A DNA stretch of 64,000 bases from Phoronis australis (taxonomy: Eukaryota; Phoronida; Phoronidae), in contig NMRA01000001.1 in assembly GCA_002633005.1 (NCBI GenBank), positions 4,744,184 through 4,808,183 of the forward strand. The letters are read 5' to 3'. Under the pieces are notes generated by a model, which saw only the letters and a program-made list of their open reading frames with translations, had not been told where the DNA came from and searched no databases. Position 1 is the first letter of the stretch. Every line of letters starts with the position of its first letter. Below are positions 1 to 11,900 of the stretch, piece after piece. Position numbers and translations under genes: made by a program.

Positions 1-47
1 ACTCAAGATAATATCTGAGCTCTGTTATAATTTATTTCTTCCTGTTT

Positions 48-2863
48 GTAGTTACTAGCTTTGGTATTGCAATTCTCCATAGCTTGCACCATTGACATTA
101 AGTGAGACTTCCTACAGCCACAGGGCTGTGGTCTCTTGTTCATTGTCATATTTTGTCATGCATACCATAGGTAGTTACAATTCAACCTCATTACAAGGTG
201 GCCTGTTTAGAGCATTAACAGTGATCAGTTAGTGAATATTAATTTAAGACATCCGGTTGTTAAATATCAGTAAACTTTGCTCAGTTGAAATGTAAGTCCT
301 GAGTATTACGATAGTTTTAAGTTTTCTTTTAGTGGTTGACGGTGATGCAAACTTCCAAGTGTTGATCTGTCTAAAGTACTCAGAACTTGTAGTCATAAGT
401 ATTTACAGCCTACACCTTTACAATGCAACATTAAAAATTTCCCACCCCTAGTTACTATGAACAAAGACTATATAACTATAAAATCTTTGCTATGAACTAT
501 GTTTACAATGAACAGTGGCCTTGGTAAGAAACCCAGTCCAAAGAATGTACATATGGTATGTCACTAGGCTGTTGAGTTGTTTATAAAGGGGCAGGTCCAA
601 CTTCTGTATTATTTGATTTCTTAATGTTGTGTAGGACCTTAGAAAAATGTCTTAATTTGGCCACTTAGTAACATCATGTCTGAGGATTCAGAAGAGATTT
701 GCTGGATATATGCGAAACTTTCAGATATTGTGATTTATGCGCTGGTTTCCAGAGTGCTGTCGGAGATTTTTTTTAAAAGTTCCACCTTTTGTGAGGGTTA
801 TCAAGAAAAAACTCAGCTGTATATAACGAAATGATAATTTTAGAAAACTGACAGCATTTTATACATTTGGTCTTGAACTTATGCACATTAAAGGGAGTTT
901 GGTCCTTTTGTTGATACTGTTGTTTTGCTATTAATGTATTTTTCTTGTTTGCTTTAGCTAATTGGTCACTGTGTCCAAATTAGAATGACTGTATTATGTG
1001 AAACTATTAAGTCTGAAAACCTGTCTTAATATGAGACTAATAAACACCCCTAGAAGCATATCATTTGCCATGCAGCCGTGTTCATTTCAAAGCTTTGATC
1101 TTGTTCATTCTGATATTGTAAAAAGATTCGTGACTTGTTCAATAAGTGAAGCTGATATGTATGTAGCTAATGTTTCTGTAAATTAGCAGATGAGCTGAAA
1201 GCAAAATTAGGTTCAAGAAAGCATTGCACGCAATTTGCGTGTCATGTCGGTTGTGATGCTAAGGCATTTTTAAAAAACCGTCAGACTTGTTTAATAACCT
1301 TATCGACAACTTTGTGCATTCAGAAAAATACTGAGAAAACTTGAGATCTTAATTCTTTAAAAGTGAAACTCTGTAGAATTTGATTGATGACTTTTTACCA
1401 ATCTTTTATTAATTGGGTCACATGACCATGTTAACCTGTTAAGAAAAAGGAAAGGAAAATTGATAGCAAAATTATGGTATCAATTCACAAAACGTGTTGA
1501 GAGTGGCGTACATGAAATAATTCCACGAGACATTATTCCGCGTATCAACCGAGACCGTTTGCGCGTTCGGTTGCAAGTTTTCTCTTGTAAAAAAAAACAA
1601 GTTTTAAAAAGTAATCATTTATTTCTTGAAAAGAGGTAGCAAAGATGAGAACAACGGCAACTTTGCAATAAACTTGTAACATCTCCTGGAACTAGTTAAA
1701 AAACAACAATATTTGATATTTTAGTTTCCTAGGAATCGGCGCCTGAGTTGCAGACGATATAGTATTCAGCAATTGAAAAACAGTTTTGTTCCAGATTTTA
1801 CATTTAGGGCCTGGTTGCATGTCGAGTATTAGTTACACTGCTGCAACTGTATTACTTTAAACTATATTCGGAAAGTTTGAGTATCGAACCGGCTGAAGAT
1901 GTCAAGTCGACATTGACCTACCTTATGAACTTTCCATGTCAAAGGTCACTGTTGAAGCAGTGTGGGAGGTGAATACAGAAAACTTTATTACATGGTCGTA
2001 TTTCCCTCGACATATTCAACGCGTATGGGATAAATAACATGATCAAATTTCATTTCATATAAAGGTGAAATATCAAAAATGTTGTTACAGTTTTCTAAAA
2101 TATAATTTAGTTTTTGTTTTAAAAATGTAACTTTAACTTTTAGATTTTTCATGAAAGTTTTTTGATAGCCCCTCATGCAAAAGTGGAACATTTTACAAAC
2201 AATTCATAATGCGTTTTTTATGAACAGGGCATAAAGCATAGTATCTGAAAGTTTCGTTTGAATTCGATCAGCCATTTCTGAGATATGATGTTCCGAAGTC
2301 AGCCAAAATTTGGTCATTTTTATTGGGTCTTGCATAACCTTAAAAATTGCTCTTATGGAAATCCTGACATGTGTGAGGTTTTCTGCTATGGCACACAAAT
2401 TTTCTAGAAAGACAAATCGGACCAAAAATATTGTTCATTCTGTTCTTTACCCAACTCATTTAGAGCAGCGAGTCGTCTAGGGGCCACCATGGTTGTCACT
2501 GGGATAGTCAATTTTAAAAAATCATAGCTTTAATGAATGGCACGGCCAAGAGAGAAAAAAGATTACTGTTTCAAGACACCCCAGTGAAAACGATGGCGAA
2601 ATGAAGAATTTTAATGTTTCTGATCAATAAATTTATTGAAAGGTATTATTCTTTTTTTAATTTGATAGGTATTGTGACATAAATCGAGATCATAGAATGT
2701 CTATTTTCACTATAAATGTCACACTGATGATCGTCAAATACTGGCAGCCATGTTTTTCTCGGGAATACCTCCCAGTTTTGTGAAATCAGGTTAGCCTCAT
2801 ATGGAATCCCTGCACATGGCAAGTGTCAATCTCACGAATTTGGACCCTCACTAATCAAGTCCT
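48..2863. repeat. 2.8 kb tandem segment, copy 1
   Basis: This segment recurs at 3455-6218 in the same orientation, with scattered substitutions and small indels. Both copies start at the same 'gtagttactagc' and keep the same order throughout; copy 1 runs straight into the assembly gap at 2864. Short reading frames (998-1186 +, 1988-2191 -, 2204-2425 -) recur in both copies but have different starts or breaks, so I do not treat them as genes. It is either a true tandem duplication or two haplotypes placed in series. No transposase, reverse transcriptase or terminal repeat was recognised. Confidence 0.9.
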
Positions 2864-3077
2864 NNNNNNNNNNNNNNNNNNNNNNNNNNNNNNNNNNNNN
2901 NNNNNNNNNNNNNNNNNNNNNNNNNNNNNNNNNNNNNNNNNNNNNNNNNNNNNNNNNNNNNNNNNNNNNNNNNNNNNNNNNNNNNNNNNNNNNNNNNNNN
3001 NNNNNNNNNNNNNNNNNNNNNNNNNNNNNNNNNNNNNNNNNNNNNNNNNNNNNNNNNNNNNNNNNNNNNNNNNNNNN
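2864..3077. other. Assembly gap (214 N)
   Basis: A run of N separates the two copies of the 2.8 kb unit. Open frames across it are artefacts of the N run. Confidence 1.
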
Positions 3078-3289
3078 AGAAAATAAAGTGACAAAAACGT
3101 TCAAGTATTATATTTTGAAGTGAGTCCATGACCCAAGACAATAACTTGTTACTTGTGTAATTGCAATTCACATTGCTAAACCACCGTCTCGGAGGCCCGG
3201 CGTCGTTGCGCTCATTGTGATCATCGATCTTTTTCTAAAAGTCGGGGAATCGCGCGTTTCCTTAGCACTGGGCGCTAAATCTTCATTCT

Positions 3290-3450
3290 TTAAAAGTCGG
3301 GGATGGGCGCTTAACCGAGAGGTGGGCGCTTAACTGGAAATCTTCAAAAATCGCAGGGGGGCGCTTAACCGAGCAGTGGGCGGTTAAATCGAAAATCCAC
3401 CAAAAGTAGGGGTGGGCGGTTAACTGAGCATGGGCGTTAACCCGAACGTT
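3290..3450. repeat. GGGCGCTTAACC-type short repeat
   Basis: About five degenerate copies of a motif close to TGGGCGCTTAACYGAG are spaced roughly 25-40 bases apart, ending at a 'tttacggta' terminus. A related reverse motif (ataagcgcccccc) occurs at 35512-35570 inside ADAM10 intron 12. Both look like fragments of one dispersed element family. No coding content. Confidence 0.6.
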
Positions 3451-3454
3451 TACG

Positions 3455-6218
3455 GTAGTTACTAGCTTTGGCATTCCAATTCTCCATAGCTTGCACCATT
3501 GACATTAAGTGAGACTTCCTACAGCCACAGGGCTGTGGTCTCTTGTTCATTGTCATATTTTGTCATGCATACCATAGGTAGTTACAATTCAACCTCATTA
3601 CAAGGTGGCCTATTTAGAGCATTAACAGTGATCAGTTGGTGAATATTAATTTAAGACATCCAGTTGTTAAATATCAGTAAACTTTGCTCAGTTGAAGTGT
3701 AAGTCCAGTGTTATGATAGTTTTAAGTTTTCTTTTAGTGGTTAATGGTGATGCAAACTTGCAAGTGTTGATCTGTCTAAAGTACTTGGAACTTGTAGTCA
3801 TAAGTATTTACAGCTTACACCTTTACAGTGCAATATTAAAAATTTCCCACCCCTAGTTACTATGAACAAAGTTACTATATAACTATAAAATCTTTGCTAT
3901 GAACTACAACTATGTTTACAATTAACAGTGGCCTTGGTAGAAACCCAGTCTAAAGAATGTACATATCGTATGTCACTGAGGCTGTTGAGTTGTTTATAAA
4001 GGGGCAGGTCCAACTTCTGTATTATTTGATTTCCTAATGTTGTGTAGGACCTTAGAAAAATGTCTTAATTTGGCCACTTAGTAACATCGTGTCTGAGGAT
4101 TCGGAAGAGGTTTGCTGGATATATGCGAAACTTTCAGATATTGTGATTTATGCGCTGCTTTCCAGAGTGCTGTCGGAGATTTTTTTAAAAAGCTCCACCT
4201 TTTGTGAGGGTTATCAAGAAAAAACTCAGCTGTATATAGCGAAATCATAATTTTAGAAAACTGACAGGGTTTTTTACATTTGGTCTTGAACTTTTACACA
4301 TTAAAGGGAGTTTGGTCCTTTTGTTGATACTGGTGTTTTGCTATCAATGTATTTTTCTTGTTTGCTTTAGCTAATTGGTCACTGTGTCCACTGTATTATG
4401 TGAAACTATTAAGTCTGAAAACTTGTCTTAATATGAGACTAATAAACACCCCTAGAAGCATATCATTTGCCATGCAGCCGTGTTCATTTCAAAGCTTTGA
4501 TCTTGTTCATTCTGATATTGTAAAAAGAGTCGTGACTTGTTCAATAAGTGAAGATGATATGTATGTAGCTAATGTTTCTGTAAATTAGCAGATGAGCTGA
4601 AAGCAAAATTAGGTTCAAGAAAGCATTGCACGCAATTTGAGTGTCATGTCAGTTGTGATGCTGAGGCATTTTTAAAAAAACCGTCAGACTTGTTTAATAA
4701 CCTTATCGACAACTTTGTGCATTCTGAAAAATATTGAGAAAACTTGAGATCTTACTTCTTTAAAAGTGAAACTCTACAGAATTTGATTGATGACTTTTTA
4801 CCTATCTTTTATTAATTGGGTCACATGACCATGTTAACGTGTTAAGAAAAAGTAAAGGTAAATTGATAGCAAAACTATGGTATCAATTCACAAAACGTGC
4901 TGAGAGTGGCATACATGAAATAATTCCACAAGACATTATTCCGCGTATCGACCGAGACTGTTTGCGCGTTAGGTTGCAAGTTTTCTCTTGTAAAAGAAAC
5001 AAGTTTTAAAAGTAATGATTTATATTTCTTGAAAAGAGGTAACAAAGATGGCAACTTTGCAATGAACTTGTAACATCTCCTGGAACTAGTTAAAAAACAA
5101 TAATAATTGATATTTTAGTTTCCTAGGAATCGGCGCCTGAGTTGCAGACGATATAGTAGTCAGCAATTGAAAAACAGTTTTGTTCCAGATTTTACATTTA
5201 GTGCCTGGTTGCATGTCGAGTATTAGTTACACTGCTGCAACTGTATTACTTTAAACTATATTCGGAAAGTATCGAACCGACTGAAGACCTCAAGTCGACA
5301 TTGACCTACCTTTTGAACTTTCCATGTCAAAGGTCACTGTTGAAGTAGTGCGGGAGGTGAATACGGAAAACTTTAACAGATTAAGCGCGTATGGGATAAA
5401 TAACATGATCAAATTTCATTTGATATAAAGGTGAAATATCAAACATGTTGTTACAGTTTTCTAAAATATCATTTAGTTTTTGTTTTAAAAATGCAACTTT
5501 AACTTTTAGATTTTTCATGAAAGTTTTTTGATAGCCCCTCATGCAAAAGTGCAACATTTTAAAAACAATTCCTAATGGGTTTTTTATGAACAGGGCATAA
5601 AGCTTAGTATCTGAAAGTTTCGTTTGAATCTGATCAGCCATTTCTGAGATATGATGTTCAAAAGTCAGCCAATGGGGTCTTGTATTTATTTAAAAACCTT
5701 AAAAATTGCTCTTATGGAAATCCTGACGTGTGAGGTTTTCTGCTTCGGCACACAAATTTTCTAGAAAGACAAGTCAGACCAAAAATATTGTTCGTTCTGT
5801 TCACTACCCAACTCATTTAGAGCAGCGACTCGTCTAGGGGCCACCATGGTTGTCACTGGGACAGTCAGTTTTAAAAAATCATAGCTTGGGTGTCATGGCC
5901 AAGAGAGGAAAAAGATTACTGTTTCAAGACACCCCAGTGAAAACGATGGCGAAACGAAGAATTTCGATGTCTCTGATCAATAAATTTTATTGAAAGGTAT
6001 TATTCTTTGTTAGAGTTTGATAGGTATTGTGACTTAAATCGAGATCATAGAATGTCTATTTTCACTATAAATGTCACACTGATGATCGTCAAATACTGGC
6101 AGCCATGTTTTTTGCGGGAATACCTCCCAGTTTTGTGAAATCAGGTTAGCCTCATATGGAATCCCTGCACATGGCAAGTGTCAATCTCACGAATTTGGAC
6201 CCTCACTAATCAAGTCCT
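3455..6218. repeat. 2.8 kb tandem segment, copy 2
   Basis: Second copy of the unit at 48-2863. It ends at the sequence that abuts the gap in copy 1, so it shows what follows there (from 6219 the sequence is single-copy). No intact gene seen. Confidence 0.9.
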
Positions 6219-8850
6219 GGATGAGCCCCTGATTTGGAGACCTGTATAGTTAAAGATTGATTGTCATTGAATGCGAGTGTACATGAGCATTTAAAGCTAC
6301 AAGTTACAAAATCACACGTGATTTATTATTATTAACTGGTTCATTTCCAAAGCAATTGTTGCTGTGGAGTCAATAGGTGTATTTTTCTGAAGAATTTTAT
6401 TTTTTCATGAAGGTTTCAGAAGTCTTTTGCATCACAAATGAAATGGTCCATTCATTTCAGCACCAACACTTCTTGAACACTTCATATCTGTTGTAGCTTG
6501 ATGAGTCATTATGCATAACTGGTTCAAATGCATCAAATGTCCGAGTTTAGATCCTAAGTTAAAATTTTATATCTCAATCTTTCAAATTTGGTGTGTCAAT
6601 ATCTTTTAAAAGGTCCTTCAGTGCAAATGTGAATTTTAAGTTGGAACTTTCTCAAATTCACCCATCTGATTGGTTCTTGCAAGGATAATTCAATCTGATA
6701 GGATGTTGAGGTAACTAAGTGCACTTATAAAATCATTCGTTTCATTTAACTTCGAAGTTTCGTCTTTCCTCTGTGTCGAAAGTTGCGTGTGTGCCTTTCT
6801 CATCTCACTTTTCAAGTACTGCTGCTATTTTCAATGTCACTGAAGATATCTGGCACAAAAGTCATCAAACTTTCATATATGTTTATTCTCATTTAGTTTT
6901 TTCAGTTAATAACTACATCCTCAGTGTAGGCTACAGAACACTAACTCAAGGTAAAGTAATTGCAGTTAATGACGGTATTACTATTCTAAGCAATCCATGC
7001 AATCAATCCGAGGTCACTGGGTACAAATATGATTTTTGAGTTGGACTCTTCAAGTTTACACACATATTGATGAACATAAGTAACTTTTTAAAATGATAAG
7101 CTTGGGGGTCATTTGGTGCACTTGCTCAGTCATAAGGGCAGTTATCCTCTGGGCCAAGAATAAACATTCAACTATGTTGAGACACTTTCTATTCGCTTCT
7201 TTTATATTGTACTTTTAGGATTTAAAATGAAGCTGCAGGGGTCGGCTAGTACAAAAGACATCTATATTTCACAATGCCACTTCTACGCTTTTGAAGTTGC
7301 ACCTTTTATTTAACATCAGTACCCTTGGGTATTGAACCAGTCATGTTGTATGCATTACTTCTTACTATGCAAGTATGCCTAGAGTCTGTTGCCATGGCAA
7401 TTCGATGGGTAAAGCCTGTTGCTCCCATGGCAATGACATCTTAGTTGGTTATTGTTGTTCTAAGGTAGTTTCATCAATCCAGTGGGGGGTAGTGCTTTCT
7501 AAAACCTGCATAAGGTAACTTAACTATCCGACAAGGCCATGGTACCTGACCGACTAACTTGTTTCACTACAAGTAGCTTCAAAGACATTGCTTAAGTGTA
7601 CACAAACTGAAACCAACATTCTTGCAGACAATTGAAATATAGAGGAATCCAATGCTATTGAATTTGGATTAATGGAGAAAGTGGTCGCGACTGGGGAGAA
7701 TTTCTAACTATTGTCTCAATCATGTTAAGTTTTCCATCACCTGGGGCCAGTGTCTAATCTTTGTACTCGAAATTGAACTCGCAGTTGTGATTGTCATTTC
7801 GTTTAGAACTACTTTTGTGCAAAGTCAAGATTAGTGTCTATTAGTGTGCTTGAATATATTATTATGCATATCACTTTCTAGTCCAAGTTTACACATGATG
7901 ACCCTAGATTTGAGGTAAAAACTCGAGTTCAGACTAAAATTTAATCCCTGATGCTGGGGTCATCAAGTGCAAACTAGTATTAGATAGTTATCCATTAAGT
8001 TATTGAGTACTTGAACTTAGTGTAACAGACACTTATCTCGAGCTTGCGCAAACGTAGAATAAAAAGTGCCAAAAATAATTTTGATCTTGGGTAAAAAGAT
8101 TAGAGCTCTGGCCATGGTGTTTGTCCCAGTATTGCATTGGTCTGAATTTTGTTTGTGCTGCAACACCTCCCCCCCTCCATCTCGGCTGTTGAAGAGATTC
8201 CTCTGCCTACTCCTGTTCAATATAAGCAAATGCTAAGGCACCAAGTTATAGAGGCTGAACACATGACTAAACCTCATGCAGGTGAAGACAGTGGAGTCAG
8301 CATATTATTTTGATGAGGGCTAGATTTGTATGAGGACTGAAAAATTTGGTTGCCATCTTGAAATTGCCTGCATTCCTGGTAAACATGGCGAAAGTGTGAA
8401 GAATTGTTTCACGTGTTGCGGTCTAGATTCTCTCACCCAGGCATACTTCTGTCAGTGAATAGATAAAGAGTGAGAGGGAGGCAAGGCAAATGTGTCTCAC
8501 CTGGCCATTGTGGAAAGCTATACAGATTGCTTTTGAACTGTTGATAATAGAAATATTTATGATGAAGTGTATCCTAGTATTTCTCTTTATTCTGAAGGCA
8601 TGACCTAAAACTAACATCCCAGTATTTACACAATGACTGCTGTAAACATTTAATAATAGGATTGCCTTGAACTTGGCTGATAAAACCAGGATTTACCCTT
8701 TGGGTAGTATAGCTTAGCAATCATGTTGCACCATTTACATGGTCAACCTTTATTTAGCTAATTTTGATCAAGCTCTTCTATTCTTGCTGAGACATGTTAC
8801 TTCAACCTTGACTTCCGTTGCCATACTGACTGTATGTAGTTGGTAAGAAT
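6219..8850. other. Intergenic region upstream of ADAM10
   Basis: No recognisable exon, RNA gene or clear terminal-repeat element. The frame at 6773-7039 (+, 88 aa) has no recognisable domain and no splice context. The ADAM10 promoter and any 5' UTR exon must lie here or further upstream. I see no convincing TATA box directly ahead of 8851. Confidence 0.5.
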
Positions 8851-8950
8851 ATGACTGCTAATGAAAACTTCCCATGGCTACTCCCACTGTTCTTGATTTA
8901 TTTACTAGTGAATCATTCATTCTGTGTAAATTATGGTTCTCAAAACCTTG
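8851..8950 (+). CDS. ADAM10: ADAM10 exon 1 (signal peptide)
   Basis: Encodes 33 residues plus one base: an uncharged hydrophobic core ([12 protein letters not shown]), then SFC and the mature-side NYGSQNLG. After splicing this reads [18 protein letters not shown], which parallels the start of vertebrate ADAM10 (QYGNPLNKYIRHY). The donor is G|GTATGC, phase 1, as exon 2 requires. An alternative phase-1 donor, T|GTGTAA at 8926, would drop NYGSQNL and fits less well. 5' UTR extent unknown. A small GC-rich inverted-repeat element begins 19 bases after the exon. Confidence 0.82.
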
Positions 8951-11900
8951 GTATGCATGGCCTAGTCTCAGTGGTGGATTTGGGGGGGGGGGGACAAGAG
9001 GGTCTTGCCCTCCCCCTAAAATTCTTCCNGGGGGGGGGGGGGACAAGAGAGTCTTGCCCTCCCCCTAAAATTCTTCCTGATTCCATTTGGCAGTTTGGGG
9101 TTGTGAATGTCTGACAGGCAAAATCTTGTCTAATACTCTTCCCTGCCTCCCCCCAACTCAGAAACCTGGATCTGCCCCTGATTCTTATTCATATTTGTAG
9201 CTTTTTTGACTAAATAGTGTTTGTAATATTGTCATATACAATTCTTCTCTTATTTTATACAAAAATAATAGATAAAATTGTAATTCAATTTAATTTCTAT
9301 ATTTCACTGGCCGATTACTTTGCTGAAAATAGTAGAAACTTTACTAAATGTTGCCAATATGAGCCAAGCTAATAATAGACGCTAATTTTCTTCTCCATTT
9401 TTGTTTATAAATTTGAAAAAAAATCTTTATTCTTGTTAATAAATTTGAAAAAATACAATTTCATCAGTCTTCCATATTGTGTGCCAAATTGTTGAAGAAT
9501 TACAGTGGTTATGTTTTCACGCTGCGCAATATACATGTTAATGTTTGTGTGTTTGTCTGCAACACTGTTTATTCGTTTAAAATTTAATCCAAAAATATAC
9601 TCTGTTTGCAGGTAGAGTACTTGATGAGTACATTCGACATTATGAGGAGTTGACTTATGACACAAGCTTAGTACACGAACGCCATCTACGAGCCAAAAGG
9701 TCAACTAGTGATCACCACGTGCATATCGAGTTCAGCGCCCATGGAAGGTGAGACATTCTTCGGAACTACATTAATGTTCGTGGTGACGTGCGGTCATCAA
9801 AAATAGTGAGCGACTTACGTTGCACTTCAGTTCAGAATTGTACATAGGATCTGTTATTTTAGCATCCTGCGGGTCACAAATGCGACCTCAGATTTTGTTT
9901 GGTGACCTAGTCTTTGTGAAGTCGGCATGCACAGATCCAAGCACACACTCGGTGTATTACAGGTAGTAAGCAGGAGATATTCGGATGCGTTCTCTAAATT
10001 TGAAGGGCTCAAGGGTGCAAGTTCTATGGTGTCACACTGTGAACCATACAAACTAAAAAAAAATTGTACCATTTATGATTTTCTATGGAAAGCCAAGTAG
10101 ACAGGTTATCATTTTCAAAAACAATCTTCGTATTTCTTTAAAAAAGAGACCAGTAACATTAGGAAGTATGTAGATACATATTTACTTGTACTGGTAAGAT
10201 GGCTGTTTGAAGATAATGAGCCCGTCATGCGGCACTTACCTGTACGTTTACTGGGGTTCTCTAATGGGGGTTCTCACATAGCGGAGATTGTTAAAGATAT
10301 GCTGCTAACTTCTGTGAGTAATTTTCCCACTTGGGTATGATTTATGTTCGTGTTATGGTATGGAATAGGACTAGTAACCCGTTCACAAACTGGCTCAAAA
10401 TGCTAGCGTTTTCTCTAGCGCCTCCTCCAGCAGAAAATGCCGTAATGTGAACGGTTGCAAGTGTCACTTCTGATAGCTATTTGCTGGCAGTTTTACCTCC
10501 ACTTTTGTAGCCAGACCGCTTACTTCAAACTAGGAACCAATATGAGAGGTTCCTAGTTTCAAAGGACATACTTGCGCTGGAGAAAAGGCCTTTGTTTATC
10601 ATGGCATTAATCAATTTATGGAAGCGAGTATTTTGAATTTTCACTTAAAAGCAATTCGAGTGGTGAGGAAATAAACTAACTGCTAGCAAAAATTACCCCA
10701 TCGCAGACAGCTTAGCAAGTGAAGCTGCTAGCATTTTCGCCACCCCCGTGAACCTTGTGATTGGGTGTACAGAAGTGGTGGCTACCGGGGAGGGGGAGTG
10801 TAAGAGGGTAGGGGGAAGAGCGGGTGCAGGGGGGTGATTGTTTGTGTTGGCTTTTTTCTTGGTTAGTCTTGATTTTGAATATGCGGGAGCACACCTTATG
10901 TAGAAGAGGACCCCTTGTTTGGTTGTTGTAACTTCAGTTTCATCTTAATATCACTAGTCCATGATGGTTTACTTAAAAATTTACTGCCTCTTGAATCAAT
11001 CTTGATTGAAGCGCACTTGTAACATGGCTCAGGTGTGGATTATGCCTGAATTAAATAAACTTAAACATTTTCGTTGCCTATGACATATCTGTGTTGTCTT
11101 TGTGCTTGTTCCTTGTGTACATACTGAGCACAGGTGTGGCCTAATTGTGTCTGTCTCAACTCCACACTGTTGAGTCATAATCTGTATACATATTGACATA
11201 GTCAATTATAGGTCATTATGACTGGGCTCACTTCTTTTGTTTCTCTTTGGTATTAATTACAAATTTGACATTTACTTTTCAGGAATTTCAACCTTCGTCT
11301 GAGACGAGATACCCAAACGCTTCATCCTAATTTTAAACTTGTTGATGATAACGACAAGGAACTCGACTTTGATAGATCCCTCATATATGAGGGGTCTCTC
11401 TGGGGTATGTTTTAGTTACTCTTCTCTACTAACTGATTATAAGCTAAAGATTGGCTAAAGTTGATGGTGTCTTTAGTGTTTATGAATCCTTTAAAAACAA
11501 TCTTGTGTCATTGTTTTTTATAGTCATAAGGGGATATGTGGTGTTGACAATTTTTTATAACTTAATGGTTCGGAGTAGTTACAGTTTTTGATTGAGCTAC
11601 TTTAAGTCAGGATATGTCTGCAAAGAATCTTGGTTTGTCTCATATGTAGGTTAGACCATGATATGATATAGTTTATTAATCAGGTTTATGGTAGCCTACA
11701 AAAAAATGGCTTGGTCTTGCGGTGTTATTATAGGCAATGCATTCACTGTCACTGTCAAGGACGTCATTCTCGAGACACGTTCTATGAAGCTGTGATTGTG
11801 TCATTGTTATGACCATTCACTGATATACTGACTGGGAATAGTTCATTCAATGGACTGTTTCCTTGTTACTAATTGCCAGAGCACTGAACAAATCAAATTA

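Noticed and set aside
998-4588. Repeated frame with MRLINTPRSISFAMQ in both 2.8 kb copies
   Set aside because: Differences between the copies include start changes and an indel upstream; no domain; most likely non-coding repeat.
6773-7039. 88-codon frame as a gene
   Set aside because: No recognisable domain, no Kozak or splice context, AT-rich intergenic setting.
8923-8926. Alternative ADAM10 exon 1 donor at T|GTGTAA
   Set aside because: Phase fits but it would delete NYGSQNL, which matches the conserved mature start; the GTATGC donor at 8951 is preferred.
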